Origin: Duncaniella sp.
Lineage (GTDB): Bacteria > Bacteroidota > Bacteroidia > Bacteroidales > Muribaculaceae
NCBI GenBank assembly: GCA_029052375.1
Contig: JAIDJD010000248.1
Span: 1-12,895, forward strand
Direction: 5' to 3'
DNA: 12,895 nt
Below, one piece after another: positions 1-7,260 of this stretch (positions within the stretch are counted from its first letter, which is position 1; each line of letters begins with the position of its first letter). A model generated the notes under the pieces. That model saw nothing but the letters and a program-made list of their open reading frames with translations. It made no database searches and was not told the origin of the DNA. Both the position numbers and the translations under genes were made by a program.

Positions 1-156
1 GCGGCCGCCCTTGGGGGGAGGGGGAAATCCAAACTGTTCGCGCACCATGCGCTCGAAGCGCTCGGACATCTTGCGGCGCGCATAGGCGGCCGCCCATGGC
101 CTGACTATAAACCACAGGAGGTAGCCAAATAGTATTATCAGTATGGCTGTAAACAT
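1..156 (-). CDS. DUF4834 family small membrane protein (3' part missing)
   Basis: An ATG at 156 opens a frame that runs 52 codons to the window edge without a stop, so the C-terminus is missing. The protein begins with a hydrophobic stretch (residues 1-18, MFTAILIILFGYLLWFIV), then a basic segment (RRKMSERFERMVREQ) and a proline run near residues 45-48. A single N-terminal membrane helix followed by a charged, low-complexity tail fits the DUF4834 family of Bacteroidetes, which from memory often sits beside pssA. No function is known for the family. It starts 64 bp after the pssA stop on the same strand, so it is probably the last gene of the psd-pssA operon. The family call rests on shape and context; the frame itself is well supported. 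Confidence 0.6.
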   Translation of the reverse strand, partial: MFTAILIILFGYLLWFIVRPWAAAYARRKMSERFERMVREQFGFPPPPKGGR

Positions 157-220
157 AGGGGGAGGAGTAGTGTGTAAGATGATTCCGGAGCGGCCCGCCA
201 GCGGGGCTCAGGAGGCACAT

Positions 221-943
221 TCAGCAGGCGTCGGCTCCGTTGTCGGGATTGTAGCGCTTGCCGAGGAGGGAGATGAGCAGATAGAGGATAATAGTCCACG
301 CAAAGCCGGCCAGGCCGTCGGTGATCACGAAGAGCACGGCGGCGAGCAGGATGACGTAGCGGCGGACATTCTCCTTGAATCCCCAGGTCTTGAACTTGAG
401 CGAGAACATCGGTATCTCGCTAACCATCAGCCACGAGAAGAGGCAGACGAGGATGAGCATGGCCCAGTCGCCCGGATAGCCGTGGACCTCGGCCCAGGCC
501 AGGAAGCCTATCCAGAAGATGGCGTTGGAGGGGATGGGAAGACCTATGAAAGATGTTGTCTGACGTGTGTCTACGTTGAATTTGGCCAGTCTGAGACCGC
601 CGAAGACGGCGAGCAGGAGCGCAGTCCAGGGGAGCCATGAGTGAGTGGTCTCGGCCACCATGAGATTGAACACCAGCATGGCGGGGGCGAGGCCGAAGCT
701 GACGAGGTCGCTGAGCGAGTCGAGCTCCTTGCCCATGTCCGAGTAAGCCTTGAGGAGCCTGGCGGCGAAGCCGTCGCAGAAGTCGAAGACGGCGGCGAGG
801 CCTATGAGCAGAAAGGCGAAGTGCGAGGGGGTGATCCAGCCTGGGGCGAGCTCGGGGCGCAGCGCTATGATGATGGCGATGGCGCCGGAGAGCAGGTTGA
901 GGCAGGTGATGGTGTTGGGGATATAATACTTGAGGGGTTTCAT
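221..943 (-). CDS. pssA: CDP-diacylglycerol--serine O-phosphatidyltransferase
   Basis: This integral membrane enzyme transfers a phosphatidyl group from CDP-diacylglycerol to L-serine, making phosphatidylserine, the substrate of the Psd encoded just upstream. The CDP-alcohol phosphotransferase signature is complete: D57-G58-x2-A61-R62-x8-G71-x3-D75-x3-D79, whose aspartates bind metal and catalyse. Several hydrophobic helices follow, and the 240-residue length suits the short Gram-positive/Bacteroidetes type of PssA. I chose the ATG at 943, giving MKPLKYYIPN. A TTG at 964 would add seven residues (MRNTPST) and would overlap the psd stop as TTGA. Translational coupling makes that start possible, but the ATG gives the usual family N-terminus. 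The gene lies 17 bp after psd and shares its promoter. Confidence 0.93.
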   Translation of the reverse strand: MKPLKYYIPNTITCLNLLSGAIAIIIALRPELAPGWITPSHFAFLLIGLAAVFDFCDGFAARLLKAYSDMGKELDSLSDLVSFGLAPAMLVFNLMVAETTHSWLPWTALLLAVFGGLRLAKFNVDTRQTTSFIGLPIPSNAIFWIGFLAWAEVHGYPGDWAMLILVCLFSWLMVSEIPMFSLKFKTWGFKENVRRYVILLAAVLFVITDGLAGFAWTIILYLLISLLGKRYNPDNGADAC

Positions 944-960
944 AGTGGAGGGGGTGTTTC

Positions 961-1629
961 TCAACTCTTCAGGCGGGCGATGGTGGAGACGCCTCCGATG
1001 GTCTTGTCTCCGATTTTTACATACACCTCTGCGTCAAGAGGGAGATAGATGTCGACGCGCGAGCCGAACTTGATGAAGCCCATGTGGTCTTCGATATTGG
1101 CCTCCTCGCCGGGACGCGCGTATGTGACGATACGCCTGGCCACGGCGCCGGCTATCTGGCGCATGAGTATCTCCTGTCCGTTCTCGGCGCGTATCAGCAC
1201 GGTAGAGCGCTCGTTCTCGATGCTCGCCTTGGGGAGATAGGCGCTGAGAAAGCGTCCGCTGTGATGGCGCACGAGGAGCACCTCGCCGTCGACCGGGAAC
1301 CAGTTGGCATGGACGTTGAAGACAGACATGAACACGGAGACCATCCTGACCTTGCGGCGCAGCACCTCGGGCTCGAAGACCTCCTCGAGGGCCACCACCG
1401 TGCCGTCCACGCTAGAGACAACGGCGCGCTCGCGGTCGCCCGTGAAGGTGCGTCGGGGCGAGCGGAAGAAGTTGACCACAAGCAGATAGAACACTCCCGA
1501 TATGGCCGAGAAGATGACGGGTATCACCGACGGGCGGATGAACATCCAGGCCGAAAGGTTGATGACAACCATTATCAGCAGCAGGACGAGTAGTATGTTG
1601 GTGCCTTCGCGATGTATCTTGACTCTCAT
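961..1629 (-). CDS. psd: Phosphatidylserine decarboxylase (PSD-A type)
   Basis: The enzyme converts phosphatidylserine to phosphatidylethanolamine and CO2 at the inner membrane. It is a 222-residue proenzyme of the short PSD-A class. Residues 12-55 hold two hydrophobic segments that anchor it. The decarboxylase core follows, with D75 (SSVDGTV) and H107 (NVHANW), which match the conserved Asp and His of the self-cleavage machinery. The cleavage site is G189-S190 (KFGSRVD); S190 should become the pyruvoyl cofactor of the small alpha chain. It is the first gene of the psd-pssA-DUF4834 unit, with its own promoter at 1746-1776 and an apparent leader of about 110 nt. In Bacteroides, as I recall, dnaE lies upstream of this pair; here a GH3 gene and its terminator lie there instead. 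Confidence 0.95.
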   Translation of the reverse strand: MRVKIHREGTNILLVLLLIMVVINLSAWMFIRPSVIPVIFSAISGVFYLLVVNFFRSPRRTFTGDRERAVVSSVDGTVVALEEVFEPEVLRRKVRMVSVFMSVFNVHANWFPVDGEVLLVRHHSGRFLSAYLPKASIENERSTVLIRAENGQEILMRQIAGAVARRIVTYARPGEEANIEDHMGFIKFGSRVDIYLPLDAEVYVKIGDKTIGGVSTIARLKS

Positions 1630-1745
1630 TGTTACCTTGGTCGGGAGTGGCTATGGTGGTGAGGACAAATTCAGGTTTAGGTGTCGGGGCTTGCGGCAGG
1701 CGGTGAGTTGCGGTCCGCCGGGTATTCGCGCCCGATTTAATCATG

Positions 1746-1776
1746 CAAAGTTAGCAATATTTTTTTGCACGTCAAT
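1746..1776 (-). promoter_or_regulatory. Bacteroidetes-type promoter of the psd-pssA operon
   Basis: On the minus strand a -7 box TAACTTTG (1746-1753) is preceded, after exactly 19 bases, by ATTG (1773-1776). This fits the Bacteroides primary-sigma consensus (TTTG, 19-21 bases, TAnnTTTG). The -7 box is preceded by TTGC and followed by C, the same TTGCTAnnTTTGC context as in the two repeat promoters near 8974 and 12722. Transcription would start near 1740, giving a leader of about 110 nt before psd. I see no clear riboswitch or attenuator in that leader. Confidence 0.7.
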
Positions 1777-1796
1777 AATTTTGTGATAGAAATCAA

Positions 1797-1842
1797 CACA
1801 AAACCGCCCCATATTGCGCAAAAAGCGCCATTACGGGGCGGT
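1797..1842 (-). terminator. Intrinsic terminator after the GH3 gene
   Basis: Downstream of the GH3 stop the minus strand has an 8 bp stem, ACCGCCCC (1835-1842) pairing with GGGGCGGT (1803-1810). The loop can form an inner GCGC-TTTTT-GCGC hairpin, and a TTTTGTG tract follows. It separates the long dtd-to-GH3 gene string from the psd promoter about 25 bp further on. Confidence 0.75.
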
Positions 1843-1867
1843 CTTGATATGAATCCGGCCGGGATGC

Positions 1868-4216
1868 TTACTGGATGTTGGGCGTCTCCCAGGTGTATGT
1901 CGAGGTACAGAAGACGGGGACCGAGAGCCGGCCTGCGGTCAGCGTGAAGTCTCCCTCCTCGAGGGTCCACAAGCCTTCGGCGTTGACAAAGGCGAGGTCC
2001 GAGGCGGGAAGCTCGAAGCGCACGGCGCGTGTCTCGCCGGGCATCAGGGCCACCGTGGTGAAGGCGCGGAGCCTCTTGTTGTCGGGGATGACGGAGGCCA
2101 CATGGTCTGAGCTGTAGAGCAGCACGGCCTCTATGCCGTCGCGAGTGCCGGTGTTGGTGACGTCGAGAGTGACGGTGAGGCGGTCCGAGGCATCAAAGCG
2201 CGCCTTGTCTACCTTGAGGTTTGAGTAGGAGAATGTGGTGTATGAGCGTCCGTAGCCGAAGGGCCACTCGACGTTGACGCGGGCGTCATAGTCGTAGGCG
2301 CCCTCCATGCGCGCCACCTCTTCGGAGCTCTTGTAGTCGTAGGTCGTGAGCGAATTGATTTCGCGCGGATAGGTGAAGGGGAGGCGGCCCGAGAAGTTCT
2401 CGTCGCCGCTCAGCAGGGCCGCCAGTGCGTCGCCGCCCTGATTGCCGGGGAGCATCGAGGCCACGACGGCCTTAGAGAGAGGCACCATCTCGCCGAGGAT
2501 GCGGGGACGCCCCTCGTTGACGACGAGGATGACGGGCTTGCCCGTGGCGGCCAGGGCCTTGACCATGTCGCGCTGGTTCTGCGAGATATACAGCTCGGAG
2601 ATGTTGCCCTGGGTCTCGCAGTATGAGTTCTCGCCAACGCAGGCCACGATGACGTCCGCGCCTGCGGCGGCGCTGACGGCGGCGTCAAAGCCGGCGTTCT
2701 CCTCCTCGTGCCACTTGCCCTTCTCGGCAAACGTCACTGTGGGGACGTATGTGACAGCCTCGGCGCCGAAACGCTCGGCCAGGGCCCGGGCTATGTTGTT
2801 GTGGCCGGCGGCGCCGTAGCGGTCCGAGAGATGGCCCTGCCACGAGTAGGTCCATCCGCCGTTCAGGGCGCGCATGGATGTGGCCGTGGGGCCTGTGACA
2901 AGTATCTTTGTGCCCGGAGCGAGGGGGAGGACCGAGGCCTCGTTCTTGAGCAGCACCATGGAGCGGACGGCGGCCGTGTAGGCCTCCTTCTCCCAGCGGT
3001 CAGAGTGGAACTCGGGATACTCCGGGAGCCTTGTGTCCGGGGTCTCGAAGAGGCCGAGGCGATACTTGAGGCGCAGACAGCGCGCGGCGGCATCGTCTAT
3101 GCGCTCCATGCTCACCTTGCCCTCCCTCACCAGCTCTATGAGCAGGGTGCAGAAGTCGGCCTGGTACGGCTCCATGGCCATGTCTATGCCGGCGTTGATG
3201 GCTATGCGGATGGCGTCTTTCTTGTCCTTGGCCACACGCTCGCGCGTGTAGAGGTTGTTGATGTCGGCCCAGTCGGTCACTATCAGTCCGTCCCACTGCA
3301 GGTCGTTCTTGAGGCGCTTGGTGAGGTATTCCCACGAGGCGTGTACGGGGACGCCGTTGATCGAGGCCGAGTTGACCATGACGGTGAGGGCGCCGTTCTT
3401 GATGCCCTCGAGAAAGGGGGCGAAGTGCTTCTCCTTGAGGTCCGATGGCGAGACATAGGCGGGGGTGCGGTCCTTGCCCGAGAAGGGGACGCCGTAGGCC
3501 ATGTAGTGCTTGAGCGAGACAGCCATGTGGTTGCGGTCCACGTGGTTGGGGTCGTCGCCCTGGAATCCCCTTACGGCGGCGGCGCCCATCAGGGCGTTGA
3601 CCAGGGGGTCCTCGCCATAGTTCTCCCAGAAGCGCGGCCAGCGCGGGTCGCGGGCCAGGTCGAGCGTGGGCGAGAAGGTCCAGGGGACGTCGGCGGCGCG
3701 GGTCAGGTAGGCCGTGGCCTCGGACGAGGTGCGCACCAGCTCGGGGTCGAATGTGGCGGCCATGTTGATGCCCTGCGGGAAGATGACACCGTCGTTGACA
3801 TAAGTGGTGCCGTGTATCTCGTCGAGGCCGTAGATGACGGGGATGCCGTCGTTGAGCCTGAGAGATGCCTCCTGGAGAGCGGAGACCACTACGTTCCACT
3901 CGGAGGCCGAGAGCGAGAGGTGGCCCGGGGTGTTGAGGAACGAGCCCACCTTGTAGTTGGATATCAGCGAGTCGAGCTTGGCGGGGTCAATGGCAAAGGT
4001 GCCGTCCTTGCCGCCCTTGCCGAAGGTCCCGGCCTTGTCTATCTGCAGCTGGAGCATCTGGCCCACCTTCTGTTCGAGCGACATCCCTGCGAGCCTCTCG
4101 GCCACCTTGGCTTCGAGGGCGGGGTCTGGCGGAATGACGGGGAGGGAGAGAGGGGTGTAGGCCGCGGCGGCGAGCGATGCGGCGGCCGCGGCGGCGAGGG
4201 CTAAGATTTTCTTCAT
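1868..4216 (-). CDS. Secreted glycoside hydrolase family 3 (beta-glucosidase-like)
   Basis: This retaining exo-acting beta-glycosidase has 782 residues. An alanine-rich signal peptide covers about residues 1-19. The GH3 N-terminal barrel follows (about 35-385) with the family Lys-His pair K236-H237 (SLKHYMAYG) and the nucleophile D315 in LIVTDW. The GH3 C-terminal alpha/beta domain (about 418-655) carries the acid/base segment VGENSYCETQG (527-537); E529 or E534 is the likely acid/base, as in barley exoglucanase ExoI. A fibronectin III-like domain (about 675-765) ends the protein. Beta-glucosidase is the likely activity, but xylosidase or another beta-glycosidase cannot be excluded. The ATG overlaps the stop of the upstream HD gene as ATGA, so the two are translationally coupled. 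There is no SusC/SusD pair nearby, so this is not a recognisable polysaccharide utilisation locus. Confidence 0.93.
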   Translation of the reverse strand: MKKILALAAAAAASLAAAAYTPLSLPVIPPDPALEAKVAERLAGMSLEQKVGQMLQLQIDKAGTFGKGGKDGTFAIDPAKLDSLISNYKVGSFLNTPGHLSLSASEWNVVVSALQEASLRLNDGIPVIYGLDEIHGTTYVNDGVIFPQGINMAATFDPELVRTSSEATAYLTRAADVPWTFSPTLDLARDPRWPRFWENYGEDPLVNALMGAAAVRGFQGDDPNHVDRNHMAVSLKHYMAYGVPFSGKDRTPAYVSPSDLKEKHFAPFLEGIKNGALTVMVNSASINGVPVHASWEYLTKRLKNDLQWDGLIVTDWADINNLYTRERVAKDKKDAIRIAINAGIDMAMEPYQADFCTLLIELVREGKVSMERIDDAAARCLRLKYRLGLFETPDTRLPEYPEFHSDRWEKEAYTAAVRSMVLLKNEASVLPLAPGTKILVTGPTATSMRALNGGWTYSWQGHLSDRYGAAGHNNIARALAERFGAEAVTYVPTVTFAEKGKWHEEENAGFDAAVSAAAGADVIVACVGENSYCETQGNISELYISQNQRDMVKALAATGKPVILVVNEGRPRILGEMVPLSKAVVASMLPGNQGGDALAALLSGDENFSGRLPFTYPREINSLTTYDYKSSEEVARMEGAYDYDARVNVEWPFGYGRSYTTFSYSNLKVDKARFDASDRLTVTLDVTNTGTRDGIEAVLLYSSDHVASVIPDNKRLRAFTTVALMPGETRAVRFELPASDLAFVNAEGLWTLEEGDFTLTAGRLSVPVFCTSTYTWETPNIQ

Positions 4217-6369
4217 TTGCTTTCAGGTTTGGTGTCAGATTCAGGTTCGGCCCCGGGGGCGGAGAGGGATGTGTCTGCCGGAGGCACGGCGGCGGCAGGC
4301 GCAGGGGCCTTCTTGAGCTCGGGATAGGAGATGCGGGAGTGATACATGGTGATGAGCCTCTGGATGAAGGTGTCTTTGATATCCTTGACATCGCGGAACG
4401 AGATGTCAGACTCGTTGTGCAGCCCCTCGGCTATCTGGCCGTCGATGATTTTGTTGACCAGGACAGATATGGCCTCAGGGGTATGCTCCTTGAGCGAGCG
4501 CGAGGCGGCCTCGACGGCGTCGGCCATCATGAGTATGGAGGTCTCGCGGCTCTGCGGATTGGGACCCGGATATGTGAAGGGGGCGGGGTCTGTCTTCTCC
4601 TCGGGATGGGCGTTGGCATATGTGGTGTAGAAGTAGCGCGCCATGCCCGCGCCGTGGTGCTGGACGATGAAGTCCTTGATGGCCTGGGGCAGCTTGGCCT
4701 TGTCGGCCATTGCCAGGCCGTCGCGCACGTGTCCCGTGACTATGCGGGCGCTCTGTATGGGGTCGAGGGCGTCGTGGGGGTTGACGCCATGCTGGTTTTC
4801 GGTGAAGAAGGCCGGATTTCTGATCTTGCCTATGTCGTGATAGAGGGCGCCGGTGCGGACCATCTGTTCTTTGGCGCCGATGCGGGCGGCGGCGGCCCCG
4901 GCGAGATTGCTGACGGCCATGGAGTGGTTGAAGGTGCCGGGACACTTCTCCGAGAGCTCGCGGAGCAGGGGGTTGTTGGTGTCCGAGAGCTCGACGAGCG
5001 TCACGCGCGAGGTGAAGCCGAAGAGGCGCTCGATGACAAACATCAGGACGTAGCTGAACGAGATGAGGATGGCATTGATGCCGAGCGAGCCGTAGACACG
5101 CCCGTCGGTCTTGCCGACAGAGCCGGTCTGCATCACCTCATAGCTGACGTAGCAGAGGGCGTAGGCGGCGAAGATGAGCACGGCTGTGCGTATCAGCTGG
5201 GAGCGGCGAGAGAGGTCTTTGAGCGAGTCTATGGCCACCACGCCGGCGATGAACTGCATGAAGACGAACTCGAGCGAGAAGGTGGCCATGAGGGCGCAGA
5301 TCAACACCGTGACAAAGTGTGTGAAATAGGCCGTGCGCGAGTCCAGGAATATCAGCATCAGGATGGGTATCACCGTGAAGGGCACTATGTAGAGGCCTGT
5401 GGTGAAGGCCGCCATCATGCCGAAGGAGAAGAGGCTGAAGAGGGCCACGCATGAGACTATGAAGACCACCGTGCGCCGGTCGGCCAGATAGTCCGGGCGG
5501 AAGAAATAGAGATAGCCGAAGAGCGAGCCGAAGAGGATGAGGACATAGAGAAACTGGCCCACGACGGGATAGTGGTGCTGGGAGAGGTGGGCGCCCCCGC
5601 CGCGGTCGTCGAGCATCTCCTCGTATGTCTGGAGTATCGTGGCCACGCGCGAGGTGACGATGTCGCCCTTGTCGATGATGCGCTCGCCCTGCTGCACCAC
5701 GCCCACGGGGGCAAGGGCGCGCTGGTATGCGTCGGTGAGCAGACTGCGGGTTGTGGCCGAGTCGAGCACAATGTTGGGCGTCAAGACCTTGGAGAGCTGA
5801 GTCTTGGTGATGGCCGCGCGGACATTGTGGTCGAGCAGGGTAGAGTCGAGGCGCTCGTAGGCCCTGAAGGGCGAGAGATAGTTGCGCGTGGGGATGGAGA
5901 TGGCCACATTGTCGTGGACAAAGCGCACGGCCGGGAGCTTGCCGCCGGAGATTTTCTCGTATGTCTCCGGCGAGACGATGCCGTTCTCGTAGATGGTGCG
6001 TATGGCCTTGATGATATGGTTTTTCTGGGCCGGGGTGATGTCGAGCCCGGGGGTGGAGGTCAGGCGCGTGGAGTAGTCCGAGATAATGATTTTCTCAAGA
6101 GCGAGGTCTCGCCTGAAGACAGGCTCGAAGTGGGTGTCTATGCTGTCCTTGATGCGCGAGGCGCTCACTGAGTCGAGATGCTCGGGGATGTCGAACGGAG
6201 CCGTCAGCAGGGCATAAGACCACGGACGGTTGACCTCATAGATGTAGTGGTCCTTGTCCGAGCGGGGCAGGAAATAGACTATGAGAGCAGTGGCGGCGAG
6301 AAAAAGCAGCACGCGCAGGATGTAGTCGCGCCGTGTGAGTCCGGTCAGAGGTTGCGGTATATGGTCCAC
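4213..6369 (-). CDS. PgpH-like membrane HDIG phosphohydrolase (probable c-di-AMP phosphodiesterase)
   Basis: The 718-residue architecture is that of 7TMR-HD proteins: a first membrane helix (about 17-34), a long extracytoplasmic 7TMR-HDED domain (about 40-265), a bundle of membrane helices (about 272-450) and a cytoplasmic HD domain (about 470-680). The metal and catalytic residues are all present: H482 (FNHSMAV), H511-D512-IGK (LYHDIGK), H547 (TGHVRDG), H571-H572-G573 and D617 (MMADAVEA). Characterised PgpH members hydrolyse c-di-AMP to pApA, and I infer the same here. The tail from 685 is Pro/Ala-rich and probably disordered. No in-frame ATG lies near the start, so translation probably begins at GTG 6369, overlapping the DUF2752 gene by 25 bp. 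The 3' end overlaps the GH3 start by 4 bp. Confidence 0.92.
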   Translation of the reverse strand: MDHIPQPLTGLTRRDYILRVLLFLAATALIVYFLPRSDKDHYIYEVNRPWSYALLTAPFDIPEHLDSVSASRIKDSIDTHFEPVFRRDLALEKIIISDYSTRLTSTPGLDITPAQKNHIIKAIRTIYENGIVSPETYEKISGGKLPAVRFVHDNVAISIPTRNYLSPFRAYERLDSTLLDHNVRAAITKTQLSKVLTPNIVLDSATTRSLLTDAYQRALAPVGVVQQGERIIDKGDIVTSRVATILQTYEEMLDDRGGGAHLSQHHYPVVGQFLYVLILFGSLFGYLYFFRPDYLADRRTVVFIVSCVALFSLFSFGMMAAFTTGLYIVPFTVIPILMLIFLDSRTAYFTHFVTVLICALMATFSLEFVFMQFIAGVVAIDSLKDLSRRSQLIRTAVLIFAAYALCYVSYEVMQTGSVGKTDGRVYGSLGINAILISFSYVLMFVIERLFGFTSRVTLVELSDTNNPLLRELSEKCPGTFNHSMAVSNLAGAAAARIGAKEQMVRTGALYHDIGKIRNPAFFTENQHGVNPHDALDPIQSARIVTGHVRDGLAMADKAKLPQAIKDFIVQHHGAGMARYFYTTYANAHPEEKTDPAPFTYPGPNPQSRETSILMMADAVEAASRSLKEHTPEAISVLVNKIIDGQIAEGLHNESDISFRDVKDIKDTFIQRLITMYHSRISYPELKKAPAPAAAVPPADTSLSAPGAEPESDTKPESK

Positions 6370-6692
6370 AGGATAATGATGGCGAGGAATGTGAGAATAA
6401 AAGGTCTTGATGCGGTGACGCGCCTGAGCCGGGCCAGGCGGCGGGGCATCAGCTCGGCGGCAAGGACAAGCAGCACAAGCGGCAGCTCGGCGGCCAGCAG
6501 GGGATTGCAGGCATAGGCCGCGGCAAACTCTCCGTGGAGACAGGCGTGCAGAGCCCTCTGGGCGCCGCAGCCCGGGCAGTCAAGCCCCGTGGCGGCCTTG
6601 AAAGGACAGCGCGGGAGCATACCGCCGGCAGGGTCGAGAGCATAATAGACAGCGGCCGCGGCAAGGAGCATGAGCGCCGCGAGAGCCAGCAT
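6345..6692 (-). CDS. DUF2752 membrane protein
   Basis: The protein has 115 residues: an N-terminal hydrophobic helix (about 1-20), then the DUF2752 signature CPFKAATGLDCPGCGAQRAL (residues 29-48), with C29, C39 and C42 conserved and the CPGCGxQRA core intact, and two further helices (about 63-82 and 97-112). The family function is unknown. The cysteine pattern suggests metal binding or a redox role, but this is conjecture. I used the ATG at 6692. A TTG at 6755 would overlap the upstream stop as TTGA and would add 21 Pro/Arg-rich residues, so the true start is uncertain. The DUF4339/CD225 gene lies directly upstream, a pairing I believe is frequent in Bacteroidetes. The downstream HD gene starts inside its 3' end. 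Confidence 0.85.
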   Translation of the reverse strand: MLALAALMLLAAAAVYYALDPAGGMLPRCPFKAATGLDCPGCGAQRALHACLHGEFAAAYACNPLLAAELPLVLLVLAAELMPRRLARLRRVTASRPFILTFLAIIILWTIYRNL

Positions 6693-6751
6693 ACGGCGCC
6701 GGGATGAGGGCGAGCGCCGCGGACGGTAGGGCGGGGGAGCCTGGGGCGGCG

Positions 6752-7234
6752 TCAAAGCGACATGAGGTTGAACAACACCGAGAAGGGAGCCCAGATAAGC
6801 CCGGCCACAAAGGAGATGGCCACCCAGAGGCCGGCCTTGTCCGAGGCCGCGCGTGCGGCGGCAAAGTCGCCGCGCTGCCATGCGGGTGTCACCTTGGAGG
6901 CATAGATTATGGCCACGAAGCCCGTGAACAGGCAGCAGCATATGGTGGCGAGGATGGCCCAGGACAGATAGGTGGGGGGAGGGGTCTCGGTCTGCATCGG
7001 CTGGGCGGCATAACGGTCGCCCGGAGCATAGGTGTATGCGTGGCCGGGCTCTGCGGGGCGCGAGGCGCCGCATATGGCGGCCAGCTCGGGGAGGTTGGCG
7101 GCGACGGTCCAGTCGGGCAGGCCGTCATACCACACGGGCGTGTCCGGGCCAAGGCCCCCGCGCTGGTACAGCTGTCCCAGCGTGAAGGGCCCGGCCTGGA
7201 TGCCGTCGGATATAATCCAGTATTGGCGTTCCAT
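6752..7234 (-). CDS. GYF_2 (DUF4339) plus CD225/dispanin membrane protein
   Basis: This 160-residue protein has two recognisable parts. Residues 4-52 look like a GYF_2/DUF4339 domain (YWIISDGIQAGPFTLGQLYQ, and VWYDGLPDW near 34-42), a small module thought to bind proline-rich or membrane-associated partners. After a Pro/Thr linker, residues 88-158 look like a CD225/dispanin domain: helix about 90-111 with a CCC cluster at 99-101, the loop YASKVTPAWQRGDFAAARAAS, then helix about 135-157. The loop pattern (A-S-K-V, then A-x-x-A-S) is typical. CD225 proteins are known in eukaryotes as IFITM restriction factors of membrane fusion; bacterial functions are unknown. The gene lies 26 bp after deoC and abuts the DUF2752 gene, and the two may work as a membrane pair. 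Confidence 0.85.
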   Translation of the reverse strand: MERQYWIISDGIQAGPFTLGQLYQRGGLGPDTPVWYDGLPDWTVAANLPELAAICGASRPAEPGHAYTYAPGDRYAAQPMQTETPPPTYLSWAILATICCCLFTGFVAIIYASKVTPAWQRGDFAAARAASDKAGLWVAISFVAGLIWAPFSVLFNLMSL

Positions 7235-7260
7235 CAGGTGGAATTAGGGTTTTGGTTCGA

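Noticed and set aside
156..220. Possible terminator in the pssA to DUF4834 gap
   Set aside because: Only a short imperfect GC stem (GCCC/GGGC) is seen and no U-tract follows, so I do not call it.
2708..4204. Long plus-strand open frame opposite the GH3 gene
   Set aside because: It lies wholly antisense to a clear GH3 gene, has a low-complexity Gly/Val/Arg/Glu composition typical of GC-rich shadow frames, and shows no recognisable motif.
1868..4216. Polysaccharide utilisation locus around the GH3 gene
   Set aside because: No SusC/SusD, sensor or other glycan enzyme is in the window; the neighbours are housekeeping genes.
4177..5454. Long plus-strand open frame opposite the HDIG gene
   Set aside because: It is a shadow of the HD gene; its sequence is repetitive in Gly, Asp, Glu and His and matches no family.
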